Assembly: GCF_003261055.1 (NCBI RefSeq)
Contig: NZ_CP030073.1
Location: 7,874,001 to 7,938,000 of the forward strand
Source: Streptomyces cadmiisoli
Lineage (GTDB): Bacteria > Actinomycetota > Actinomycetes > Streptomycetales > Streptomycetaceae
Length of the DNA: 64,000 nucleotides
Reading direction: 5' to 3'
Under the pieces are notes generated by a model. It made no database searches, was not told the origin of the DNA, and was given only the letters and a program-made list of their open reading frames with translations. Shown piece by piece: positions 38,661-48,221 of this stretch. The translations under genes were made by a program, and so were the position numbers. How positions within the stretch are numbered: the stretch's first letter is position 1; the number at the start of each line of letters is the position of its first letter.

Positions 38661-39281
38661 CTACTCGAACCGGGTGACGTCACCCGCCCCGCGCCGGACG
38701 ACCTCCGCCTCTCCCTCCGAGAAGTCGATCACCGTCGTGGGCTCGGTGCCGCAGTCCCCGGAGTCGACGACCGCGTCCAGTACGTGGTCGAGCCGGTCCT
38801 TGATCTCCCAGCCCTGGGTCATCGGCTCGTCCTCGTCGGGCAGGAGCAGGGTGCTGGACAGCAGCGGCTCGCCGAGTTCGGCGAGCAGGGCCTGCGTCAC
38901 GGCGTGGTCGGGGATGCGCACGCCGACCGTCTTCTTCTTCGGGTGCTGGAGCATGCGCGGCACCTCCTTCGTCGCGGGCAGGATGAACGTGTAGCTGCCG
39001 GGCGTCGACGCCTTGACCGCGCGGAAGACGTCGTTGTCGACGCGGACGAACTGGCCGAGCTGCGCGAAGTCCTGGCACATCAGCGTGAAGTGGTGCCGGT
39101 CGTCCAGCTTGCGGATGGCCCGGATCCGGTCGATGCCGTCACGGCTGCCGAGCCGGCAGCCGAGCGCGTAGCAGGAGTCCGTGGGGTATGCGATGAGTGC
39201 CCCCGAGCGGATGCTTTCCGCGATCTGGGCGATGGCCCGCGGTTGGGGGTTGTCGGGATGCACGTCGTAGTACTTCGCCAT
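38661..39281 (-). CDS. YciO/Sua5/YrdC-family protein
   Basis: A 206-residue protein of the YrdC fold. GALIAYPTDSCYALGCRLGS and a KxxxR-like RAIRKLDDRHHFTLMC match the family that makes threonylcarbamoyl-AMP for the t6A tRNA modification; the sequence is closer to the YciO branch, whose activity is weak or uncertain. Essential t6A synthesis normally depends on a separate tsaC/sua5 gene, so this is probably an accessory paralogue. It is transcribed toward the dienelactone hydrolase gene with a 119-bp gap. Confidence 0.85.
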   Translation of the reverse strand: MAKYYDVHPDNPQPRAIAQIAESIRSGALIAYPTDSCYALGCRLGSRDGIDRIRAIRKLDDRHHFTLMCQDFAQLGQFVRVDNDVFRAVKASTPGSYTFILPATKEVPRMLQHPKKKTVGVRIPDHAVTQALLAELGEPLLSSTLLLPDEDEPMTQGWEIKDRLDHVLDAVVDSGDCGTEPTTVIDFSEGEAEVVRRGAGDVTRFE

Positions 39282-39468
39282 CCGTCGAGCTTATGCCGTT
39301 CGCCGGGCACCGCAGACCAGGGTCCGGACTGTTCCCCCGGCCGGGTCGCGATCGGCCGCCTCCGCCGTGCGGGGAGCCCGGCCCCGCGTGCGCCGCCCGG
39401 TCGGCGTGACGTCCGGCCGCGACAGCCCCGTGCCCGTCGACCGGCCGTGAGGTAACGTCCCGAGCGGT

Positions 39469-41040
39469 ATGTCTGAGATAAGGACGCAGCAGCGAGAAGG
39501 GGGCAGGTCCGACGTGGCTGGCCGAGGGGACGAGGGCCGTCGCATGCACGTGGCGGACGGTACGGATCCGGGGTGGGAGCGGGAACTGCTCGACCACCTG
39601 CGGCCGGCCGGGCGCGATGTGCGCAAGGTCGTGGCCTGGCTCGCCGAGGTCGCCCGCGCCGACGTGTCGCTCCAGGACGACACCGGGGCCCTGCTCGCGG
39701 GAGCCCGCGCACCCCTCGACGAGGCGGTCGTCGCCGACATCGCCGCCGGCCGGATCGCCTCCGCCGCCCTCCAGGACCGGGACCGGCATCTGCGCCTGGT
39801 CAGGGTGGAACTCCCGCAGGGCACCTCGGCCGGAGTGCTGGCCGTGTCCCGGCCCGCCCCCTTCGACCGGCGCGCCTCCGACATCGTCACCCACACCGCC
39901 GGGGTGCTCGAACTGCTGCTGCGGGCGCGGGGGAGCGCCGCCGCCGGACACCGGCTGCGCCGTGCCACCTCGGATCTGCGCCTGGCGATCCTGCAACTGC
40001 TCATGGTCGAGGACATCGTCTCCGCGCGCCGGGTGGCCGCCGGCCTCTGGCCCGGCCTCCTCGACACCGAGACCGCCTGCGTCTACGTGGCCGAGAGCCG
40101 CCCCGAGGACCGCGACCGGTTCGCCGAGGAGTGCGTGAGCGCGACCTCGGAACAGGCCCTCGTCGTGCGCTGCCCGGCCGTGGACGCGCACGTCATCGTC
40201 GTCACGCCCGACGACGCGGCGGCGGCGGAACTGCGCTCACTGGTGCACGACCGCCCGGACACCTACATCGGCGGCAGCTCCCGGCACAGCCTCGCCCAGA
40301 CCGCCACCGCCTACGGCCAGGCCGTCAGCGCCCTCGCCGTGGCGCACTTCCGCCCGGACAAGTCGGCCGTCTACGCCGAGCGCACCCACCCCGAACGCCT
40401 GATGGACCCCGGCGTCCTGCGCGGCTGGACGGTCCGCCTGCTGCGCCCTCTCGACAGGCTGCCGCACCACACCCGCGCCGAACTGCTCGCCACCACCCGG
40501 CTGGGCCTGGAGTTCACCGCCGTCAACGCGGCCAAGGTGCTCGGCGTCAGCCGCAACACGGTCCGCGCGCGGATGGAGCGCGTCGAGGGCATGCTGCGCA
40601 CGGACCTGTCGGACCTGACGGTGCGGGCCGCCGTGCACCTTGCGCTGAACACCGAGGCGGGTCTTGTGGAGGTGCCGGGCGACCGGGACGGAGCGGCCGG
40701 GAACGGGTTCGGCGAGCTGCTGGCGGGCCCCGCCCTGCGGACCTGGGCCGGCGACCTGCTGGGCCGTCTCGCCACCGATGCCCGGGACCTGCGCCGCACC
40801 CTGCGCACCTGGATCGCGGCCGGCGGCAACGCCGAGCGGGCCGCACAGCTGCTCGGTGTCCACGCCCAGACCGTGCGCGAGCACGTGCGCAGCGCCGAGC
40901 CCGTCCTCGAACGTCAACTTCTGGACGGCGGCTGCGACCTCTACGAGGTGGTGCTGGCCCACCTCGCCCTCGGGGACCTGGACCAGTCAGGTCTGCCGGG
41001 GGCGAATCCGGGCCATCCGGACTCACCTGTGCACGGTTGA
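39469..41040 (+). CDS. PucR-type transcriptional regulator with two C-terminal HTH domains
   Basis: A 523-residue regulator. The N-terminal half is GAF/PucR-like (residues ~20-150), with a diguanylate-cyclase-like GGDEF-relic region (residues ~180-320). A PucR HTH is at ~345-400 (FTAVNAAKVLGVSRNTVRARMERVE) and a second, similar HTH at ~445-500 (NAERAAQLLGVHAQTVREHVRS). Two HTHs in tandem are uncommon. The annotated start is ATG 39469; GTG 39514 and ATG 39544 are alternatives. It is divergent from the YciO gene. Targets are unknown. Confidence 0.83.
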   Translation: MSEIRTQQREGGRSDVAGRGDEGRRMHVADGTDPGWERELLDHLRPAGRDVRKVVAWLAEVARADVSLQDDTGALLAGARAPLDEAVVADIAAGRIASAALQDRDRHLRLVRVELPQGTSAGVLAVSRPAPFDRRASDIVTHTAGVLELLLRARGSAAAGHRLRRATSDLRLAILQLLMVEDIVSARRVAAGLWPGLLDTETACVYVAESRPEDRDRFAEECVSATSEQALVVRCPAVDAHVIVVTPDDAAAAELRSLVHDRPDTYIGGSSRHSLAQTATAYGQAVSALAVAHFRPDKSAVYAERTHPERLMDPGVLRGWTVRLLRPLDRLPHHTRAELLATTRLGLEFTAVNAAKVLGVSRNTVRARMERVEGMLRTDLSDLTVRAAVHLALNTEAGLVEVPGDRDGAAGNGFGELLAGPALRTWAGDLLGRLATDARDLRRTLRTWIAAGGNAERAAQLLGVHAQTVREHVRSAEPVLERQLLDGGCDLYEVVLAHLALGDLDQSGLPGANPGHPDSPVHG

Positions 41041-41771
41041 GTCCTCCGCCGCGCGAAACGGGCATGGACACGATTCACAAGGCCTCCGCCCTGCACGTAG
41101 TTTCGAGGAACCGCGGGGGCACGACCGGAACGGGGGACCGGTCGCGCCCCGGCGGCGTTCGTGTGACGCGAGGACGCCGCCCGTGCGCCGTCTCGGTCCG
41201 GGCCGGTGGGTCAGCCGCCGAGCCGCACCGGCGGTTCCTGCCATCCGAACGCGATGAACGACGGCACCTGCCGCAGCTTGCCGACGGCGGCCGCAGCCGG
41301 GGAAGCGGTCGAACAGCGCCGGGAGCGCACAGGGCGGTCGTCTCGGCCCCGGAGCAGGGCCTGTTGCCGGCGTGCGCGCAGCAGACCGGTGCCGAGGGCG
41401 AGCGCGGACAGCGTGCCGGCGGCCGGACCACCGACGACCGGGACCGGAAATTCGATCATCGAATGGTTCCGGGGGAGGTCGGGGCAGGACAGGGCCCGAA
41501 GCCCCGCCGTGAGCACACGCGCAGCACACTGCAACCGACGGTGACCGATCTCGCCCGAAGTGATAGGAGTTCGCGCCGAAACTGCTCACCGGCTGTTCAC
41601 TTCGGTGGCAAGCGAAACAATCGGCAGGTGGCGACGGCGAGTTGACGTGCCGATGCGCGAGGTCACCTCACCGTGCCGTGGTGCAGGGCCATTTGGGGGA
41701 TACGCTCACCCGGTCCGGTGAGCGGCCGAGGGCGCGCGTGCCACCCGCCGGGTCCGGCCGTTGCGTCGGTC
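41041..41771. other. Low-coding intergenic region with long-range inverted repeats
   Basis: Apart from a possible small minus-strand gene at 41211-41459, this 731-bp gap shows no gene I can support. CCGAAGTGA (41555-41563) is repeated inverted as TCACTTCGG (41597-41605), 33 nt apart. GCTCACC/GGTGAGC (41704-41710 and 41717-41723) forms a 7-bp hairpin with a 6-nt loop. A looser AT content near 41560-41625 suggests regulatory DNA. Confidence 0.45.
41211..41459 (-). CDS. Possible small membrane protein
   Basis: An 82-residue frame starting MIEFPVPVVGGPAAGTLSAL. It has about 83% G/C at third positions and one likely transmembrane helix (residues ~5-26) followed by a basic segment (RARRQQALLRGRD), suggesting a single-pass membrane protein with its tail in the cytoplasm. 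The ribosome site is weak (GGAA 7 nt before the ATG) and I recognise no family, so this is tentative. Confidence 0.3.
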   Translation of the reverse strand: MIEFPVPVVGGPAAGTLSALALGTGLLRARRQQALLRGRDDRPVRSRRCSTASPAAAAVGKLRQVPSFIAFGWQEPPVRLGG

Positions 41772-41996
41772 ATGGACCGACCCTCCCGCGCGACGCTGCC
41801 GCGTCCGACGAGTGATCCCGCGCCCGACTCCTACGCCCAACTCACCAACGGGGGCTGGTGCCACGTCCCGGCCCACACCCGACTCGCCCTGCAGCGGCGC
41901 TCGGTGGAAGGCGGCCTGCCCGCGCCCTCCGAGGTCCAGTGGGTCTCCTTCGCCGCGCTGCCGGTGAGGGCGTGCGCGGCGGAGCGGTGCCCATGA
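41772..41996 (+). CDS. Small hypothetical protein
   Basis: A 74-residue frame (MDRPSRATLPRPTSDPAP, then SYAQLTNGGWCHVPAHTRL) with about 90% G/C at third positions from the Tyr onward, a strong sign of coding. No ribosome site is obvious before the ATG. It has three Cys and several Trp but no recognised motif. It converges on the 155-residue gene with a 4-bp gap. Confidence 0.45.
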   Translation: MDRPSRATLPRPTSDPAPDSYAQLTNGGWCHVPAHTRLALQRRSVEGGLPAPSEVQWVSFAALPVRACAAERCP

Positions 41997-42000
41997 CGCG

Positions 42001-42468
42001 CTACTGACCGCACAGGGGCGCCAGCACGGACAGCGTGCCGTTCGCCTGGCGCAGCGCCAGCTCCAGGGTGGTGGGCGCGTGCAGCGAGCCGGTGCCGTCC
42101 GGCGGGATCAGCCACTCCAGGTACCGGGCCGAGCGGTACGGCGGCGGTACCGCCACCCAGGAGCCCTTGCTCGCGTGCCGCAGGCCCGCGCCGATCCACC
42201 GGCTGCCGGGGTCCGGCGGCAGCAGGAACCCCACCCGGTGCGCGGCGGTGTCCACCAGGGTCGGGCCCGGGATCGGCAGCGAGGGCCGCCACAGCAGGTC
42301 CAGGGTGAGCAGGCCCAGTTGATCGGGCACGCTCACCACGTCCCAGAACCGCCCGGCTTCGAGGAGCGCGATCCCGTCGCCGTGGTCCCACTGCCGCTTG
42401 CACTCCTTGGGGTCGGGTGCCGCCGCGGCGAGCCACTCGACTCCGCGCGTCCAGATCAGATCGGTCAT
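42001..42468 (-). CDS. Conserved hypothetical protein (PrimPol-N-like)
   Basis: A 155-residue soluble protein. Blocks such as ALLEAGRFWDVVSVPDQLG, VGFLLPPDPGSRW and LEWLIPPDGTGSLHAPTTLELAL resemble the small Streptomyces proteins annotated as bifunctional DNA primase/polymerase N-terminal-like, but the catalytic acids of primases are not evident. The ATG at 42468 follows GGAGCGGAAG and is preferred over the frame open to 42549. Its function is unknown. Confidence 0.65.
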   Translation of the reverse strand: MTDLIWTRGVEWLAAAAPDPKECKRQWDHGDGIALLEAGRFWDVVSVPDQLGLLTLDLLWRPSLPIPGPTLVDTAAHRVGFLLPPDPGSRWIGAGLRHASKGSWVAVPPPYRSARYLEWLIPPDGTGSLHAPTTLELALRQANGTLSVLAPLCGQ

Positions 42469-42549
42469 CTTCCGCTCCGGGGGTGTCCGCTGGGTCCGTG
42501 CGGAACCCAGGGCAGGACAGGGGATGCCGGCGACGGCCGTCGTCGGCAT

Positions 42550-42662
42550 GCCGATCCGGCATATGCATGCTCGTAGATATTTCTATGGCGCGGAAGGGGT
42601 GGCGCGGGCTGGCGTTTCAGGGCGCTTTGTTCGGCTTGCGGCCTCACGTTCGATCGATCGCC
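42550..42662. promoter_or_regulatory. AT-rich island with dyads
   Basis: Around 42550-42590 the DNA is markedly AT-richer than its neighbours and includes TGCCG-atc-CGGCA, GCATATGC, ATGCAT and TAGA-tatt-TCTA symmetric motifs. It lies upstream of the minus-strand gene at 42001-42468 and just past the stop of the SpoIIE phosphatase gene, so it probably carries the promoter and operator of the smaller gene. Confidence 0.4.
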
Positions 42663-45485
42663 TCACGGCAGTGGCTGTTCGGCCCAGATGACCTTGCCGC
42701 CCGGCAGATAGCGCGTGCCCCAGCGGTCGGCCAGCTGCGCGACCAGGAACAGGCCGCGCCCGCCCTCGTCGGTCATCCCCGCGTACCGCAGGTGCGGTGC
42801 GGTGTTGCTGCTGTCGAACACCTCGCAGATCAGGCTCCGGTCGCGCAGCACCCGGACGCGGATGGGTTCACCGCCGTACCGGATGGCGTTGGTGACGAGC
42901 TCGCTGAGGATGAGCTCCGCGGTGAAGGCAAGGTCCTCCAGCCCCCATTCCGTCAGCTGCCGGATGACCGAGGCGCGCAGCTCCGCGACGGCCGCCGGGT
43001 CCGACGGGACGTCCCAGACGGCGACCCGGTCCGGCCCCAGCGCCCGGGTGCGCGCGACGAGCAGGGCGACGTCGTCGCTGGGCCGGTCCGGCAGCCCGGA
43101 GTCCAGCACCGCCCGGCAGGTGTCCTCGGGCGACGGACCCGCCTGCTCCAGAGCGGCGCGCAGCTGCTCCAGGCCGATGTCGATGTCCCGCTCCCGGTCC
43201 TCCACCAGCCCGTCGGTGTACAGGACCAGCCTGCTGCCCTCCGCGACCTCCACGTCCGTCGTCTCGAACGGCAGGCCGCCCAGCCCCAGCGGGGGACCGG
43301 CGGGCACGTCGAGGAACTCCACCGTGCCGTCCGGCCGGACCAGCGCGGGCGGCGGATGCCCGGCCCGGGTGATCGAACAGCGGCGGGTGACCGGATCGTA
43401 GATCGCGTAGACACAGGTCGCGCCGGTGACCGTGGCGCCGCCGGTCTCCGCCGCGTCGTCGATCTCGTCCTGGTCGATGCGGGCGATCAGTTCGTCGAGC
43501 AGCCCGAGCAGTTCGTCGGGGGCGAGGTCGAGGGCGGAGAAGTTGTGCACCGCGGTCCGCAGACGGCCCATCGTGGCCGCGGCGTGCAGTCCGTGACCCA
43601 CCACGTCTCCCACGACGAGGGCGACCCGGGCCCCGGACAGCGGCAGTACGTCGAACCAGTCGCCGCCGACGCCGGACTGCGCCGGCAGATAGCGGTAGGC
43701 CAGCTCCAGGGCGCTCTGCTCGGGCAGCCGGCGCGGCAGCAGACTGCGTTGCAGCGTCACGGCCATGGTGTGCTCGCGGGTGTAGCGGCGCGCGTTGTCG
43801 ATGGACACCGCGGCACGGGCCACCAGTTCCTCCGCGAGAGCCAGGTCCTCCGCGTCGAACGGCTCCGGACGGTCCGAGCGCCAGAAGGTGACGATGCCGA
43901 GGATCAGGGACCCCGCCCGCAGCGGCGCGGCGATCAGGGAGTGGATGCCGTAGTCGAGCACCTGTGCGGTGCGTTCGAGGTCCTGCGCCTGCCAGCCCGG
44001 TGCCTCCCGCAGCCGGGCCGCGACGACCGCCCGCTGCGTGCGGATGCTGTGCGCCTGCGGTGAGGACGGGACGAACCTGATCAGCCGCCCCACCGGATAC
44101 AGCGGCGGCTCGCCGCGTATGCCGGCGAAGGCCGTGCGGCGCAGGTGGGTACCGGGCTCGGGCTCCTCACCGATCAGCACGGCGTTGAAGAGGTCCACGG
44201 TGACGAAGTCCGCGAGGCGCGGCACCGCGAGCTCGGCCAGCTCCTCCGCGGTGCGGGTGACGTCCAGGCTGGTCCCGATACCGACCCCGGCCGCGTACAG
44301 CATGTCGAGCCGTTCCCGCGCGACGTCCGCCCGGCCGGACAGGGCCCGCAGTTCCGTCGAGTCGCGCAGGGTCGTGACACTGCCGGCCGGACCGCCGCGC
44401 AGGTCGGTGGGCCGCTGGTTGACGGCCAGCAGCCGGTCCTTGACCCGGTGGACCTCGTCCGTGGCGAACCGTCCCGACGCGAGCAGTTCGGCCGTGCCGG
44501 GCTCCAGACCCAGGTCCCGGACATGACGGCCCTCGGCGTCGTCCGGCAGACCGAGCAGCCGGCGTGCCTCGTCGTTGGCGAGCAGCAGCCCGCCGTCCCC
44601 GCCGAGGATCAGCACGCCCTCCCGCACGGCGTGCAGCACCGCGTCGTGGTGCTCGTACATCCGGGTCATCTCACGCGGGCCGAGGCCGCGGGTCTGCCGC
44701 AGCAGACGGCGGCTCACCAGCGCCGTGCCGACGGTCGCCACGGCCAGTGCGCCGGCCATGCTGAACAGCACCAGCGGCAGCTGGCGGTTGGCCGCGCCGC
44801 CCACGCGCTCGGTGGTCACGCCGGCCGACACCAGGCCCACCACCTCCCCGTTCCGAGCCTCGACCGGCACGATGGCCTGCACGAGCGGGCCGATGGTGCC
44901 GTGCACCTCCTCGGTGACGCTGCGCCCGGCCAGCGCCGGCTCGATGTTCCCGACGAACTTCTTGCCGATGCGGTCCGGCAGCGGATGGGTGTAGCGGATC
45001 CCGTCGGTGTTCATGACGACGACGAAGTCGACGTGGGTCGCCTTCCGGGTCGCCTCGGCCCGCGGTTGCAGCACGGCCGTGGGATCCGGGCTGCGCAGCG
45101 CCGCCGCCGTGCCCGGCGCGTTGGCGAACGTCTCCGCGACGCTCAGCGAGCGGTTGCGGGCCTCCACGGCGCTGTCGTAGCGGGCCTGAAGGACCAGGGC
45201 GACCACGGCCACCACGACCAGCAACAGCACGATGACGACCTGGAGGACGAAGACCTGCCCGGCCACACTGCGTCCGCTCAGGGCCGACCACACCGCTGCC
45301 CACGGCCGCCGCCTCGGGCGGCCGTTCCCCGATGGCTTGCCCTCCGGTGAGCCGTCCGGCGCGGGCCGCGAGGACCATGTCCGCCACTCGCGCACCCGCG
45401 ACCGGCGGGCAGCGGTGCGCGGGGTGCGTACCGCTCGGAGTGGGCTGGTGGACCAGGGCCCGGATCGACCCAATTGTCGGACCAT
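42663..45485 (-). CDS. Membrane SpoIIE/RsbU-type phosphatase with sensor, PAS, GAF and HATPase domains
   Basis: A 940-residue multidomain regulator. Two transmembrane helices (residues ~77-100 and ~236-258) flank an extracytoplasmic sCache-like sensor with VDFVVVMNTDGIRYTHP. Then follow a PAS domain (~275-385), a GAF domain (~395-565), a PP2C/SpoIIE phosphatase (~580-800; GGDWFDV, VGDVVGHGL, DDVALLV) and a C-terminal RsbW-like HATPase (~815-940; ELILSELVTNAIRYG). One protein thus combines phosphatase and kinase activities of anti-anti-sigma control (inference). The first codon used is the ATG at 45485; its ribosome site is weak. It follows the second phosphatase gene by 81 bp. Confidence 0.9.
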   Translation of the reverse strand: MVRQLGRSGPWSTSPLRAVRTPRTAARRSRVREWRTWSSRPAPDGSPEGKPSGNGRPRRRPWAAVWSALSGRSVAGQVFVLQVVIVLLLVVVAVVALVLQARYDSAVEARNRSLSVAETFANAPGTAAALRSPDPTAVLQPRAEATRKATHVDFVVVMNTDGIRYTHPLPDRIGKKFVGNIEPALAGRSVTEEVHGTIGPLVQAIVPVEARNGEVVGLVSAGVTTERVGGAANRQLPLVLFSMAGALAVATVGTALVSRRLLRQTRGLGPREMTRMYEHHDAVLHAVREGVLILGGDGGLLLANDEARRLLGLPDDAEGRHVRDLGLEPGTAELLASGRFATDEVHRVKDRLLAVNQRPTDLRGGPAGSVTTLRDSTELRALSGRADVARERLDMLYAAGVGIGTSLDVTRTAEELAELAVPRLADFVTVDLFNAVLIGEEPEPGTHLRRTAFAGIRGEPPLYPVGRLIRFVPSSPQAHSIRTQRAVVAARLREAPGWQAQDLERTAQVLDYGIHSLIAAPLRAGSLILGIVTFWRSDRPEPFDAEDLALAEELVARAAVSIDNARRYTREHTMAVTLQRSLLPRRLPEQSALELAYRYLPAQSGVGGDWFDVLPLSGARVALVVGDVVGHGLHAAATMGRLRTAVHNFSALDLAPDELLGLLDELIARIDQDEIDDAAETGGATVTGATCVYAIYDPVTRRCSITRAGHPPPALVRPDGTVEFLDVPAGPPLGLGGLPFETTDVEVAEGSRLVLYTDGLVEDRERDIDIGLEQLRAALEQAGPSPEDTCRAVLDSGLPDRPSDDVALLVARTRALGPDRVAVWDVPSDPAAVAELRASVIRQLTEWGLEDLAFTAELILSELVTNAIRYGGEPIRVRVLRDRSLICEVFDSSNTAPHLRYAGMTDEGGRGLFLVAQLADRWGTRYLPGGKVIWAEQPLP

Positions 45486-45566
45486 GAGCCCTGTCTACAC
45501 TCCCGCGCCCCGGGAGGCGAGGGACGTCACGCACGGTGGTGGGGCATACGCGGGCGGCCCGGCGCC

Positions 45567-48077
45567 TCAGCGGGGCGGCCGGGCGCGGCGGGCGGCGAGC
45601 AGCAGCGCGATGTCGTCGGGCCGGTCGGCGGCGTGCCGGGCCCCGACGGTGAGCCGGTCCACCACGGCCGGCAGCGAGCGGCCACCGGGCCGTCCGGCCG
45701 AGGCGCCCGCCCTGGCCAGCGCCACCCGCAGGGTGCTGATCCCCTCGTCGATGTCGGCACCGGGCCGCTCGACGAGCCCGTCCGTGTACAGCGCGAGGAC
45801 CGCGCCGGGCTCCATCGACAGCTCCGTCACCGGGTACTGGGCGAGCGGGTCGACCCCGAGCACCACACCACCCGGGATGTCCACGATGTGGGTGCGGCCG
45901 TCCGCGTGGCGCAGCAGCGGCGGCGGATGGCCGGCGCGGGCGACCCGGGCCAGACCGGTGCCGGGGTCCAGACGGACGTAGCAGCAGGACGCGAACTGGC
46001 CCGGATCGAGGTCGATGAGCAGATGGTTGGTACTGCTCAGGACCTCGTCGGGCGGCCGGTCGTCGAGCGCGAACGCCCGCACCGCGCTGCGCAACTGCCC
46101 CATGGTGGCGGCCGCCTGCACCCCGTGACCCTGAACGTCCCCGATCACCAGGGCGACACCGTCGCCCGCCTCGACGACGTCGTACCAGTCCCCGCCCACG
46201 TCCATGCCCTGTGTGCCGGGCAGATAGCGGCCGGCGGTCTCCAGCTGCGGGTGATCGGGCAGCCGGCGGGGCAGCAGGGCGCGCTGGAGTCCGCGGGCGA
46301 GCGCCGCCTCGCTCTCGTAGCGCTGCGCCTTCTCCATGGCGTGCGCGATCAGCCCGGCGAGCGCCGTGAGGACGGTGCGCTCCTCCACGCTGAAGCTGCG
46401 CGACCGGTCGAAACCCAGGATGCAGGAGCCCACCGGGCGTCCCGAGGCGATCAGCGGCAGGAAGGCACGGGCGCCCTCCGTCGCGTCGAGGGGGATGCCG
46501 GGATAGGCGGCGGACAACTGCTGCATCGAGTCGAAGAACAGCGGCTGACCCGTGGCCAGTGTCTCCACGCCGGGCAGACGGGCGTCCAGGCCCACGCCCT
46601 CGAACGGGGCGAGGAAACCGGGCGGGAACCCGGTCTCCCAGGCCAGGAAGAGGTGCCGGTCCTGCAGCAGATAGATGGCGAGGCGACGCCCGCCGAACGC
46701 GGGCAGCAGCTCCTGCATGACGACTGCCGACACCTGCCGGGCGGTGGCCGCCTCCGTCAGCGCGATGGCGAGCACGATCGGGCGGTGGACCAGCGACGTC
46801 GCGTCCACCTCGACACCGGCGGCGTCTGCGTGCCCGGGTGCGTCGCAGGCTTCCTCGGCGTCCTGGTCCGCCGGGACGACGGTGCAGGTCAGGAGGTCCG
46901 GCCCGGGGTGGACGGAAACGGCCAGCCAGACCCCGTCGTGCGGATCGTCCGGCGCACCGCCGCGGTCGGGCCGGTGCACGTGGAAGTGCACCGGTTCGGG
47001 CGACAGCAGCGCCGCACGCAGATGGTCCTCGCAGGCCGCCCGGCCCAGCCACGGCACGCCGTCCCACAGCGGCCGGCCGAGGAACCGGGCCCGCGGCTCC
47101 CCGAGGAGTTCCGCGGCGCGCGGATTGGCGTAGCCGATCAGGCCCAGCCGGTCCACGCAGAACACGCCCTGGGGGAGCTGGTCGGCGACCGTCTCGGCCA
47201 CCGAGCCCGCGTCCAGCACGATCCCGCCGACGGCGTGACGGGCCGACGCACCGGTGTCGCGGTGGGTCACGACCGGATTCCACAGCTCCACCAGCCGCGC
47301 AGCGCCGTCCAGGGTGTGCACGCGCAGCGGCTCGGGCGGTGGTCCGCCGCCGGCCGCCCGCCGCAGGGAGAGGAACAGCAGGTCCGCGTCGTGCGGTCCC
47401 ACCGCAGAGGTCAGGGTCGCGGCCGGGCACGCCAGGTGCTCCCGCGGCAGCCGCAGCAGGTCCCGCGCGGTGTCGTCCGCGAGGAGCGCCTCGCTCGCCG
47501 GGTCCCACGTGAAGCGCCCGATCCGGCACTCCGCCGGCCTGGCGCCGGGCGGCCGTACGTTCAGCGGCTCGTCGTCCCAGACGAGGGGCTCCCCGCCCTC
47601 CTCCAGACGTCGTACCGCCACCCCCAGGTCCTCGGCCAGCTCCGCCAGGCGATCGCGGTCGGCCAGCAGTTCGGTGGCGTCCGGCGCCGCCGGTCGCATC
47701 AGTGTCAGCACACCGAGGCGTGAGGTCCGTCCGCTGACCGGCAGGCAGATCGTCCCCACCGGGATCGGCAGACCGGCCGCGAACTGGGGGTAGCGGCGCA
47801 TGGCTTCGGTGGCGTTCGGCAGTACCACCTGGACCCCCAGCCGGTAGGCGTCGGCCACCGGGAAACTGCGGTGCACGTGCAGCCGCCACCAGGGCCGGAA
47901 CAGCGGCCCGGGCAGCCCCACCAGGGCCGCGAGCCGCAGTACGCCGGGAGCCGTGGACCGCAGGTAGATGCCCGCCGCCCGACCGCTGGTGACGCGGACC
48001 GCCTCGGCCGCGGCGTCGGCCAGCAGCTCGGCCGGCCGCCCGGCCGTTCCCTTCCGGTCCTCGGCGCTCCCAGTCAT
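45567..48077 (-). CDS. Cytoplasmic SpoIIE/RsbU-type phosphatase with GAF and PAS domains
   Basis: An 836-residue protein without membrane segments: N-terminal GAF (~10-150), a linker with a further PAS/PAC-like region, PAS (~285-400; LPQGVFCVDRLGLIGYANPRA), GAF (~425-585) and a PP2C phosphatase (~605-820; GGDWYDVVEAGDGVALVIGDV, VQGHGVQAAATMG, DDIALLL). Phosphatases of this class dephosphorylate anti-anti-sigma proteins to release sigma factors. The ATG at 48077 follows GAGGTGGG; the frame open to 48395 is rejected. It is upstream of, and likely co-transcribed with, the membrane phosphatase gene. No STAS protein is adjacent. Confidence 0.9.
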   Translation of the reverse strand: MTGSAEDRKGTAGRPAELLADAAAEAVRVTSGRAAGIYLRSTAPGVLRLAALVGLPGPLFRPWWRLHVHRSFPVADAYRLGVQVVLPNATEAMRRYPQFAAGLPIPVGTICLPVSGRTSRLGVLTLMRPAAPDATELLADRDRLAELAEDLGVAVRRLEEGGEPLVWDDEPLNVRPPGARPAECRIGRFTWDPASEALLADDTARDLLRLPREHLACPAATLTSAVGPHDADLLFLSLRRAAGGGPPPEPLRVHTLDGAARLVELWNPVVTHRDTGASARHAVGGIVLDAGSVAETVADQLPQGVFCVDRLGLIGYANPRAAELLGEPRARFLGRPLWDGVPWLGRAACEDHLRAALLSPEPVHFHVHRPDRGGAPDDPHDGVWLAVSVHPGPDLLTCTVVPADQDAEEACDAPGHADAAGVEVDATSLVHRPIVLAIALTEAATARQVSAVVMQELLPAFGGRRLAIYLLQDRHLFLAWETGFPPGFLAPFEGVGLDARLPGVETLATGQPLFFDSMQQLSAAYPGIPLDATEGARAFLPLIASGRPVGSCILGFDRSRSFSVEERTVLTALAGLIAHAMEKAQRYESEAALARGLQRALLPRRLPDHPQLETAGRYLPGTQGMDVGGDWYDVVEAGDGVALVIGDVQGHGVQAAATMGQLRSAVRAFALDDRPPDEVLSSTNHLLIDLDPGQFASCCYVRLDPGTGLARVARAGHPPPLLRHADGRTHIVDIPGGVVLGVDPLAQYPVTELSMEPGAVLALYTDGLVERPGADIDEGISTLRVALARAGASAGRPGGRSLPAVVDRLTVGARHAADRPDDIALLLAARRARPPR

Positions 48078-48221
48078 CGGACCCACCTCGTCCCCCGCGC
48101 CGTCGCGCGGGTGACACAGCAAGAATGCGTCAGGACGCCCCCTGTCCGCACCCGGGCGGGTCCGCGGCCCGGGCGAGGCGCACAGCCGCTCCGGGCGCCC
48201 GGTCGTGCCCCGGTCGCGTTC

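Noticed and set aside
41023..41589. A 188-codon minus-strand frame after the PucR-type gene
   Set aside because: It overlaps the end of the PucR-type gene, has no ribosome site and an Arg/Pro-rich shadow composition.
44671..48117. A 1148-codon minus-strand frame spanning the phosphatase genes
   Set aside because: It is out of frame with the two phosphatase genes, Arg/Gly/Pro-rich and matches no domain; it arises from GC-rich codon bias.
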